Assembly (NCBI GenBank): GCA_945861415.1
Contig: CAMAUV010000010.1
Span: 28,126-92,125, forward strand
DNA: 64,000 bases
Direction: 5' to 3'
From: Akkermansia muciniphila
Lineage (GTDB): Bacteria > Verrucomicrobiota > Verrucomicrobiia > Verrucomicrobiales > V1-33
Positions 57,739 through 64,000 of this stretch are shown here, in pieces. Within the stretch, counting starts at the first letter, position 1; each line of letters begins with the position of its first letter. The notes beneath the pieces were generated by a model that made no database searches, was not told where the DNA came from, and saw only the letters and a program-made list of their open reading frames with translations. Made by a program: the position numbers and the translations under genes.

Positions 57739-57993
57739 CTAGAGATCGGGCCTGGATGGTGTGGGGACAAGGAAGCCTACATCTGTGGCTGTGGTTTTGA
57801 AGCCGGCCTTGCGGATCAAGTGCTGTTGTTTTGATGCGTGGTCCCAAATGATGATGACGGACTGGTCTGCATTGACCACCGGCGTGCCGGGGCCTGCCAC
57901 GGCGCAACAGGCTAGGGCTGGCGAGGTCATTCCGGCGCTGAGGAGCGAGACGCAGAGCAGAAACGGAGTGATGGTGCGCAGTGTGATTTTCAC
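57739..57993 (-). pseudogene. DUF2330-like protein, 5' part ending at in-frame TAG
   Basis: An 84-codon frame with a signal peptide (MKITLRTITPFLLCVSLLSAG...ALACCAVAG) and the DUF2330 start GTPVVNADQSVIIIWDHASKQQHLIRKAGFK, ending GFLVPTPSRPDL-TAG. The family sequence continues in the same frame immediately after the TAG (EAGSEAFPYLAQITAP). It is therefore one gene with an amber codon at the junction, where relatives usually carry a short polar residue run before EAFPY. Seen: the frame continuity. Inferred: nonsense mutation rather than programmed read-through. Confidence 0.7.
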
Positions 57994-58082
57994 GACGAAG
58001 GAAAATAGCGGCTCTTTTTGTAAATGTTACTGTTTTAGCACTTTAGGCCATGAGCTGAACCATTTTGGGTGCACCGCTCAAC

Positions 58083-59255
58083 TCAACGCTGGTAGCGTTT
58101 TGCGAAATTTCCGATGCGCTCGAGGGCAATGGCCAGCTTTTCTTCGCTGGTGCAGTAGCAGCAGCGTACGAAGCCTTCGCCGGCTTTGCCGAAGGCGGTG
58201 CCGGGCACGACGGCGACTTTTTCCTCCTCCAACAGCTTGGTGGCAAATTCGCGGCTGGTCAGGGCGGTGCTGCGGATGTCTGGGAAGACGTAGAACGCGC
58301 CGCCGGGAATGAAGGTGCTGAGGCCTGACGCATTGAGGCTGCTGACGACCATGTTGCGACGGCGCCAGTAGGCTTTGCGCATTTGCTCCATAGGGCCCGC
58401 GCCGTGCTCGAGGGCTTCGGTTGCGGCAATCTGCGCGGTGATGGGGGCACAGAGCATGGAGTACTGGTGGATCTTCATCATGGCCTCGGTCAGCTCCGGC
58501 GGGCTGCATGCGTAGCCGAGGCGGAATCCGGTCATGGCGAAGGCTTTGCTGAAGCCGTGCATGAGAATACTACGCTCCTTCATGCCGGGCAGAGCGGCGA
58601 TGCTGTGATGCACGCGGTCATCGTAGAGTAGCTCACTGTAAATTTCGTCCGTGATGACGATAAGGTCATGCTGCTTAGCTAGTTCGGCGATTCCCTCCAG
58701 TTCCGCCTTCGGCATGACACTGCCGGTGGGATTGGTGGGGAAGTTAAGCATGATGACTTTCGTCCGCGGCGTGATGGCTTTTTCCACATCCGCAGCGCGC
58801 AGGGCGAAGTCGTCCTCGCCCTTCGTATTCACCACCACGGGCACTCCGTAGGCCATGTAGATAGTGGGACTGTAAGAGACGTAGCACGGTTCGTGGTAGA
58901 TGACTTCATCTCCGGGATTGAGTAGGGAGCGGAAGGCGATGTCGAGCGCCTCGCTCACGCCCACGGTGACGAGCACTTCCGTGTTGGGATTGTATTCCAC
59001 ATGGAAGAAGTTCTTCACGTATTTGGAAATGCTGCGGCGTAGTTCCAGCAGGCCGAGATTGCTCGTGTAGCTGGTCTGGCCTTTCTCCAGCGAATGGATG
59101 GCGGCCTCGCGGATGTGCCACGGGGAGGAGAAATCGGGCTCGCCCACGCCGAGGGAAATGACATCGCCAGCAGCGAGCACGAGGTCGAAGAATTCGCGAA
59201 TGCCGGAGCGCGGGACCGCGCGGACCCGCTCGGAAATTTTATCTGTCAGACTCAT
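58083..59255 (-). CDS. PLP-dependent class I/II aminotransferase, AlaT-like
   Basis: The 390-residue fold-type I aminotransferase has VISLGVGEPDFSSPWHIREAA, VTVGVSEALDIAFRSLLNPGDEVIYHEPCYVSY (cofactor phosphate and substrate sites), LNFPTNPTGSVM, ITDEIYSELLYD, and the PLP-lysine motif MHGFSKAFAMTGFRLGYA, ending with VRCCYCTSEEKLAIALERI. It groups by eye with alanine/aspartate aminotransferases such as AlaT and PatA. It follows an Lrp-type regulator gene by 12 bases, the same pairing as the AlaR-AlaT operon of Bacillus subtilis, so amino-acid-responsive control is likely. Substrate preference is not proven. Confidence 0.93.
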   Translation of the reverse strand: MSLTDKISERVRAVPRSGIREFFDLVLAAGDVISLGVGEPDFSSPWHIREAAIHSLEKGQTSYTSNLGLLELRRSISKYVKNFFHVEYNPNTEVLVTVGVSEALDIAFRSLLNPGDEVIYHEPCYVSYSPTIYMAYGVPVVVNTKGEDDFALRAADVEKAITPRTKVIMLNFPTNPTGSVMPKAELEGIAELAKQHDLIVITDEIYSELLYDDRVHHSIAALPGMKERSILMHGFSKAFAMTGFRLGYACSPPELTEAMMKIHQYSMLCAPITAQIAATEALEHGAGPMEQMRKAYWRRRNMVVSSLNASGLSTFIPGGAFYVFPDIRSTALTSREFATKLLEEEKVAVVPGTAFGKAGEGFVRCCYCTSEEKLAIALERIGNFAKRYQR

Positions 59256-59267
59256 GGCAGGGTGAGA

Positions 59268-59747
59268 TCAGGGAGTGACCGCGAGGCGGGGGCCTTCGGT
59301 GGTGTAGCGCCCGAGGAAGCCGTCCTGCTTATAGACCTTGAGTTGGAAGTGGGTCGCGGTGCTCAGCACGCCTTCGAGCGTACTCAGTTTCTCGCTCACA
59401 AAGCGGGCTACCTCTCGCATTTGGCGTCCGCGCACGACGACCGTGAGGTCATAACCGCCGCTCATGAGCCAGCAGCTTACTACCTGGTCAAAGCGTGCGA
59501 TGCGGTCGGCGATGCGGTCGAATCCGCCGCCGCGCTCCGGCGTGATACGCACTTCAATGAGCGCCAGCACATCACCGTCGTCCGCCTTTTCTGGATCCAC
59601 GACGGCCTGATACCCCATGATGGTGCCGTCTGCCTCCCATGCGGCCACGGCAGCACGGACTTCGTCCGGTGCGGCGTTGACCTGGAGAGCAAGTTGCTCC
59701 GCGGTGAGGCGGGCATCTTTTTGCAGAAGTTCGAGTATCGGGTTCAT
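59268..59747 (-). CDS. Lrp/AsnC-family transcriptional regulator
   Basis: The 159-residue protein has an N-terminal winged helix (MNPILELLQKDARLTAEQLALQVNAAPDEVRAAVAAWEADGTIMGYQAVVDP) and a C-terminal RAM/ASNC domain (VLALIEVRITPERGGGFDRIADRIARFDQVVSCWLMSGGYDLTVVVRG), the ligand-binding and oligomerisation module. Members form octamers that bind amino acids. Being directly upstream of the aminotransferase gene, it probably senses an amino acid such as alanine and controls this operon, possibly from a site upstream of 59747. No operator was identified. Confidence 0.93.
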   Translation of the reverse strand: MNPILELLQKDARLTAEQLALQVNAAPDEVRAAVAAWEADGTIMGYQAVVDPEKADDGDVLALIEVRITPERGGGFDRIADRIARFDQVVSCWLMSGGYDLTVVVRGRQMREVARFVSEKLSTLEGVLSTATHFQLKVYKQDGFLGRYTTEGPRLAVTP

Positions 59748-59815
59748 ATTAGGAAGGCGCGAGCCATGCGATGTCGGAACCCCCGTTGCAACGGCGGGTT
59801 TTCAGTCCGGCTGGA

Positions 59816-60550
59816 TCAGCCCCGGGCCGCTGTGAGCACGGCCACCCGGCGGGCACCGCCGTCGCGCTTCAGGACGCGGGCGCATTCCTCCGCGGTGGCC
59901 CCGGTTGTGAAGACATCGTCAATGAGCAGGATCTCGCGGTCTTTAACTGGGCGGTGGATGGCGAAGGCGCCCTTCAGGTTTTGGAGGCGTTTTTCCCGCT
60001 CAAGGCCAGCCTGCGATTCCGTGAAGAGAATGCGCTTGAGGGCCGGCAGCCAGCGAAGCCCAGTGAGTGAGGCGAGGGATCGCGCCAGTTCTACGGACTG
60101 ATTGAATTGCCTCTCACGCTCACGCCGGGGATGGAGGGGCACCGGCACGAGGAGCCATGGCACGCCTTTGAGCCGGGGATCGAGCAGGGCGCTGCGCATC
60201 AACCGGGCGAGCGGGCGACGCAGGGTAATGTCGCTGCCGTATTTGAACCTGTGGATCGTCTCGCGCACCGGGCCACGGCTCAGCGCCGGGCTCACGGCAA
60301 AGTCGAACGAATACTTCCACCCGGAGCAGCGGGGGCAGACAAAGCTGCTAGTGATTTCTCCCGGAAAAGGCTCGCAGCAAATTCGACAGAACGGCGGCCG
60401 GATGCGCACGATTTCTTGACGGCAATTGCGGCAAAACCGGCCCGGTGCGCCTTTGGGGAAAACTTCAGTCCGGCAGACCGGACAGATTCCAGGATAGAGC
60501 AGGCCAAGTGCAGTCCGGCCCCATTCTCTCCATGCCGGGGTGACTTTCAT
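59816..60550 (-). CDS. comF: ComF family amidophosphoribosyltransferase-like protein
   Basis: The 244-residue protein has four cysteine pairs at the N-terminus (ICPVC, CRNC, CRICC, CPRC), forming a zinc domain. A PRTase domain follows with [29 protein letters not shown] and the PRPP loop [22 protein letters not shown]. ComF acts in the cytoplasm during DNA uptake in naturally transformable bacteria, together with the primosomal helicase PriA. The 4-base overlap with the upstream ferredoxin gene and the prepilin before it suggest one operon. Confidence 0.93.
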   Translation of the reverse strand: MKVTPAWREWGRTALGLLYPGICPVCRTEVFPKGAPGRFCRNCRQEIVRIRPPFCRICCEPFPGEITSSFVCPRCSGWKYSFDFAVSPALSRGPVRETIHRFKYGSDITLRRPLARLMRSALLDPRLKGVPWLLVPVPLHPRRERERQFNQSVELARSLASLTGLRWLPALKRILFTESQAGLEREKRLQNLKGAFAIHRPVKDREILLIDDVFTTGATAEECARVLKRDGGARRVAVLTAARG

Positions 60551-60924
60551 GACGCACCACTGCGGCCACAGTGTGCATTGGCAGCAAAAGCAAACTCCTC
60601 AACAATCCGGCCGTCGATGAGGTGCTCGGAAATGATGCGTTCCAGCACTTCCGGCGTGCAACTGTGATACCAAACCGCTTCCGGATAGACCACTGCGACG
60701 GGTCCCTGCTGGCAGACGCGCAGGCAGTTAGCTTTGGTGCGGTAGACCAGCGGGTGCGGACCGGCCAGCCCCAGCTCCTTAAGGCGGCGTTTTAGATACT
60801 CCCAAGACTCAATACCGACCTCTCGGGAGCAGCACAGAGACGCGGTCTGGTCTGCACAGAGGAAGATATGACGGTGGTATTCCGTCAGTCCCAGCTCTGC
60901 AGAAACGCCTGCAATATTAGGCAT
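60547..60924 (-). CDS. Thioredoxin-like [2Fe-2S] ferredoxin
   Basis: The 125-residue product ([19 protein letters not shown]) has the ligand pattern of thioredoxin-like [2Fe-2S] proteins: [12 protein letters not shown], then [21 protein letters not shown], the latter with the typical C-x3-C-x-x-GP turn. Such proteins transfer electrons or store clusters. The ATG at 60924 is preferred over the GTG one codon upstream. It overlaps comF by 4 bases and lies 6 bases after the pseudopilin stop, so all three are translated together. The partner enzyme is unknown. Confidence 0.9.
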   Translation of the reverse strand: MPNIAGVSAELGLTEYHRHIFLCADQTASLCCSREVGIESWEYLKRRLKELGLAGPHPLVYRTKANCLRVCQQGPVAVVYPEAVWYHSCTPEVLERIISEHLIDGRIVEEFAFAANAHCGRSGAS

Positions 60925-60930
60925 CACCGG

Positions 60931-61515
60931 TTATTTGGGAGAGGATCCCTGCCCTGCGGCTCCGCGCGGCAGGGCTTTAAAGTTGTACTCCTTCTCAATG
61001 CGCGATCCGCCGGGCATCAGCTTGTTGATGCCGTCACCGTGAAAGTCCTGACGCTCCCACATCCATGGCTGGTTGGGATAATCGAAAGGAGCAGATGTGC
61101 CCGGAGGAAATTTTGCGGGGATGTAGCTTGGCGAAGGATCGTCCTTCTCATTCAGTTTGCCTTCCTTTTCCAGCTTCTTGAGTTCGCGAAGCTCCGCCGG
61201 GCAAAACCAATAGTCCTCGCTGATGCCATAGGGTTTCATGGTAGTAAACCACCATTCCCACAGTTGATTTTCCGGGACGGGTTTGCCCTCCTCGCCTTCC
61301 GGCTCTTGGGGCCATGTGTGCTTGTCGCCAAGATAACCTGCGAGCGCGACACCGTGGGCTCTCAGTTTTTCATAGCACGCCTTGTTTTCTCCCTTCCGGG
61401 CAAAGATCCCGTAGCCCTGAAACGCCATGAGAGCCAGGACGGCCACCAGAGCGATGGTCAGCAGGAGTTCGATGAGGGAAAAGCCTGAGCGGACCGGCGC
61501 AGCGGAGAGTTTCAT
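60931..61515 (-). CDS. Type II secretion/type IV pilus pseudopilin
   Basis: The 194-residue protein has a class III signal, SGFSLIELLLTIALVAVLALMAFQGYGIFAR, with the prepilin cleavage site before Phe and Glu5 of the mature helix (GFSLIE). A globular domain of about 150 residues follows, with no disulphide pair at the C-terminus. These are pilin-like proteins of secretion or DNA-uptake pseudopili, or of the verrucomicrobial DUF1559/H-X9-DG type. No prepilin peptidase or secretion ATPase is in the window. The adjoining comF supports a competence or envelope role. Confidence 0.92.
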   Translation of the reverse strand: MKLSAAPVRSGFSLIELLLTIALVAVLALMAFQGYGIFARKGENKACYEKLRAHGVALAGYLGDKHTWPQEPEGEEGKPVPENQLWEWWFTTMKPYGISEDYWFCPAELRELKKLEKEGKLNEKDDPSPSYIPAKFPPGTSAPFDYPNQPWMWERQDFHGDGINKLMPGGSRIEKEYNFKALPRGAAGQGSSPK

Positions 61516-61703
61516 AGGCTGAAGAAGTTGAAGGAAGCTGGAAACTAGGGATTCTCCCTAGGGTCGTAAAGCTTTACTTTCGGAAATCTTAGCCCGTCCG
61601 CCCGCGGAGATCAGAGCTGGGGAATACAATAGGACATTGGGAATTGGGGAATCTAAGCTTAGCGCCTTAGCGCCATTCAGGACAGGCCTCTTATTTGCTC
61701 TAA

Positions 61704-62654
61704 CGCCGCCACCTCCTCTTCCACCCCCACCTCCACATCCTCGCCGCCGATGGCCTCTTCGACAAAGAAGGCCGCTTCCACTGCCTGCCCGCCGCAGGCC
61801 TCGCCCCCGTCACCGAACTCTTCCGCAATCGCTTTCTCCAAATCCTCCGCGACGCCAAACACCTCAGTGCCCAAAGAGTCACCGACCTCCTCTCCTGGAA
61901 ACACAGCGGCTTTCACATCGACGGCGGGGAAAAACCCGTCGCCCCCGGCGACATCAAAGGCCGCCAGCGCCTCGCCGAATACCTGCTGCGCGCCCCATTC
62001 TCCCTCCAGAAAATCCATTGGAACCCCAGGACCAAGACCGTCATCTACCGCTCCCGCCGCAGTTGGCGCACCAAGCGCAACTTTGAAGTCTTCAAAGCCA
62101 CCGACTTCCTCGCCGCCGCCATTGACCACATCCCGCCCCGAGGCCAGCAGACGATCCGCTACTACGGCCTCTACTCGAATAGGAGCCGCGGCTCGCCGCG
62201 CCGGAACATCGCGGAAGTAGAACCCGCCTGCGAAAAACAGCCCGTAGCGAAACCTCCCATCGTCCCACCGCCGCCCAAAGTCACCGCCCGCGCCATGCGT
62301 CCCCTTTGGCGCGACCTCATCCTCCGCGTCTGGGGTGCCGACCCGCTCCAGTGCCCGTGCTGCAAAGCCACCATGAAAGTCGTGGACACCTTCTTCCGAC
62401 CGGGAGAAATCGAATTCTTCCTCCGCCTCCACGGACTTTGGGAGGGAGTCATCGACATCCCGCCACCACCGGACCCGCCCTTCGACATCGAGACCTTCGA
62501 GCCCATCGAGCCGCCGTGGCAGGCGATCCGGGAATGGATTCCCGACGACGATGTGGAGCCAAGCGGCGACCTGTTCGACCAGCGCCCCGACTCTGTCAAG
62601 CCGGTCGAGATCCGCCGCGAAGACGGTTCCATCCTCGTCCTCGATTTCGACTGA
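61704..62654 (+). mobile_element. IS91-family transposase, 5'-truncated
   Basis: The ORF track shows only the last 119 codons (62295-62654), but the same frame is open from a TAA at 61701. It reads FHPHLHILAADGLFDKEGRF (the HUH metal-binding motif of the IS91 Y1 replicase-transposase), then SFL-type middle sequence (LLSWKHSGFHIDGGEKPVAP, AEYLLRAPFSLQKIHWN, RRSWRTKRNFEVFKATDFL), then LWRDLILRVWGADPLQCPCCKATMKVV with the terminal CPxC pairs. About 316 residues remain; the N-terminal region is missing and no start exists, so it is a dead relic. The catalytic tyrosine region is diverged. Confidence 0.85.
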
Positions 62655-63291
62655 GGCCACGGAGATCGCCGCACCAGAAAAAACCGCTGCCAAAAAAAGA
62701 CTTGGCAACGCGGAGCGGCTGGTCATTGTCGCGAACAACGTCTGAACGTATGAATTTCGCCGCGACCACATCCTGCCCCACGAAATCTCCCGTGCGGAGC
62801 AGCGTCGCCAGCGCGCTTCATCCTCTTTTCGCCCCTCGCTCCCCCCAGACCCCCTCACTCCCCGACGCCCGTCCCCATTCTGACCGTTTCCGGTGCGGCG
62901 GACGCGAAAGCGAATTCCTAGCAGCAATGGTCGTTTCCGTTCTCGATCATCGACGCAAGCTTTATTGGCTCTCCGGAAGAGACACACAAGACATCCGAAC
63001 ACCGAATCATCGTTCCAATATCCCGGAGTCGTTTGACTCCCTGGAAGCTATCGGATTCTGATGTTGTTAAAGTGCTGTTTGAGTTCGGCTGCCGGTTCTT
63101 GAGAACTAAGCTCACTGAAGATTCTCAGTTAGCTAACGACTCAATTGTGCATCCGATGATTACCACATCGTCACACAAGGGTGGGTGTCCGTTCGACCCG
63201 GCGCGAATCCCTGAGCCCAAGAATCATGTAATTGAGTTTGAACCGGCGAAACCTGAAATCGGATTCCGCCGTTGGTCAACACAATAATCAT
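62655..63291. other. Gap behind the IS91 relic
   Basis: No gene is supported. The frame ending at the TGA at 62743 contains a natural-looking tail (PEKTAAKKRLGNAERLVIVA), which may be a scrap of a former gene or of the element's end. The right half, with ORF 63033-63287, has atypical composition and no recognised motif. Long antisense ORFs here and in the transposase are shadows of its GC-rich codons. Confidence 0.4.
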
Positions 63292-63885
63292 ATGCCAAAA
63301 TTCTACTGCTCCAACTGCGGACAGCGCATAGATGCTGATGAAAGCTATGCTGGGATGTCCGCCAATTGCCCCACTTGCCAGGCAGCGGTCGTCGTTCCAG
63401 GAATCCTCGGCTCTCGATCACAGTCTCACTCTGTAAATCCATACACTCCGCCACAATCGCATGGATATACCGAAGCAACCGTTGTAGCGCAGACCCGCCA
63501 TTATGGGGGAATCCGACGCCTTCCATATTTCGGGATTGCATTGGGACTCGGTTTCCTACAGGTGGTCTTTTCCACGATCGATTCAAGTAGTGTCCTAGTG
63601 TTGGCGGTGTTTGTTGGCTCATTCTTTCCTGTATACTATCGTCTTAAGAATATCGGAATGAACCCATGGTGGTGCCTTCTCATGATCGTTCCGATTGCCA
63701 ACCTTCTTGTTGGGATTCGACGTCTCGTATTTCAAGAAGGCTACGAAGACACAAAGAAGCTGGATCAGGCAGGCAAGATTATCACATACATTGTCGTGGG
63801 CTTCGTTGCATTGGGCGTTCTCTTGCTGATTATCGGTATCATGGCATCAAACTACTGGCGTCCTACAGTGCTGAAGGCTGCTTGA
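63292..63885 (+). CDS. Zinc-ribbon membrane protein
   Basis: The ATG at 63292 starts MPKFYCSNCGQRIDADESYAGMSANCPTCQ, a zinc ribbon with two CxxC pairs, followed by a Pro/Ser linker and two or three membrane regions (GIALGLGFLQVVFSTIDSS, VLVLAVFVGSFFPVYYRLKNIGMNPWWCLLMIVPIANLLVGI, ITYIVVGFVALGVLLLIIGIM). The central YYRLKNIGMNPWW stretch resembles DUF805-like membrane proteins (xxxRLhDxGxxgWW). The 197-residue product probably places the zinc ribbon on the cytoplasmic face. Its codon use is less GC-rich than that of its neighbours, which may indicate acquisition near the IS relic. Confidence 0.75.
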   Translation: MPKFYCSNCGQRIDADESYAGMSANCPTCQAAVVVPGILGSRSQSHSVNPYTPPQSHGYTEATVVAQTRHYGGIRRLPYFGIALGLGFLQVVFSTIDSSSVLVLAVFVGSFFPVYYRLKNIGMNPWWCLLMIVPIANLLVGIRRLVFQEGYEDTKKLDQAGKIITYIVVGFVALGVLLLIIGIMASNYWRPTVLKAA

Positions 63886-63945
63886 GTTAGATGCGAGTGG
63901 AAATGGGCTGGCTGGACGGCGGGAACGGGCTGATGTGGAGTTGTT

Positions 63946-64000
63946 ATGTCAACCAAACCAATCCATCCGTCATCCGCCCAGCCAGTCCGTCATCACATCA
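63946..64000 (+). CDS. Possible start of a gene cut by the window edge
   Basis: An ATG at 63946 is preceded by GTGGAG at a suitable distance and opens MSTKPIHPSSAQPVRHHI to the edge. A Ser/Pro-rich basic start like this can precede a tyrosine recombinase or IS-associated protein, but 18 residues do not allow a call. Confidence 0.25.
   Translation, partial: MSTKPIHPSSAQPVRHHI

Noticed and set aside
61677-63002. 441-residue minus ORF with a signal-like MTSRSALPSLFLAAVFSGAA segment
   Set aside because: It is the antisense of the IS91 transposase frame; GC-rich third positions produce long shadow ORFs.
63033-63287. 84-residue ORF behind the IS91 relic
   Set aside because: No motif, no ribosome-binding site and odd composition; not supported as a gene.

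Overview
The window looks like chromosomal DNA from a high-GC member of the Verrucomicrobiota, probably a Verrucomicrobiales-like lineage. The 16S 5' region has a verrucomicrobial look. The protein set is typical of the PVC group: a formylglycine-type sulfatase paired with a PVC-type PQQ-like/haem c dehydrogenase, an ASPIC/UnbV fusion, a CAP-domain secreted protein with a DxNxDGxxNLxxYALG segment, and many secreted proteins of unknown role. LpxD, a Skp/OmpH chaperone and a TolC-like lipoprotein indicate a Gram-negative envelope. No species is claimed.

Layout. 0-8.9 kb: a BatE-like TPR/SH3 protein cut by the window edge, an OsmC-like protein, a Tat-exported protein, a haem c dehydrogenase plus sulfatase unit, and a DHDPS-like aldolase. 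9-12.8 kb: an orphan nuoB divergent from a tight metG-mnmH-arsC/Spx unit, which links tRNA charging and tRNA thiolation/selenation. 12.8-20.1 kb: an amino-acid ABC permease/ATPase pair, MgtE and MutS, with gene debris between them (PAS and EF-hand fragments). 20.2-26.1 kb: a complete rRNA operon in the order 16S, tRNA-Ala(TGC), tRNA-Ile(GAT), 23S, 5S, terminator, preceded by a leader that holds two strong hairpins. 26.3-39.5 kb: a sugar-phosphate isomerase-like protein, prephenate dehydratase, a TolC-like/ChrA pair, an ABC exporter, TatD, RecQ, Hsp33, a Q/R-rich coiled-coil protein and a response regulator. 39.6-45.6 kb: a heavy-metal P-type ATPase, then a strongly decayed stretch with a C-terminal gene fragment, a stop-interrupted FG-GAP/UnbV/thioredoxin/TPR gene and a frameshifted HEAT-like gene. 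45.6-56.9 kb: a trypsin-like protease, Skp and LpxD, a CAP-domain protein, MoxR, a CoaC-like decarboxylase and a very large FtsX-type permease. 56.9-64 kb: a DUF2330-like gene split by an amber codon, an AlaR/AlaT-like regulator-aminotransferase pair, a pseudopilin-ferredoxin-ComF unit, a 5'-truncated IS91-family transposase, and a zinc-ribbon membrane protein.

The most striking general property is the number of decayed genes, about ten in 64 kb, against otherwise intact housekeeping genes. Several are absent from the ORF track because they lack start codons. The most speculative but checkable lead is the in-frame TGA of the UnbV gene: a GCGGCA-GGTCG-TGTCGC hairpin lies downstream at a spacing compatible with a bacterial SECIS element, and the window carries mnmH, which needs selenophosphate for selenation. 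The gene is also truncated at its 5' end, so simple decay remains the leading explanation. I found no CRISPR array, prophage or classical defence island.
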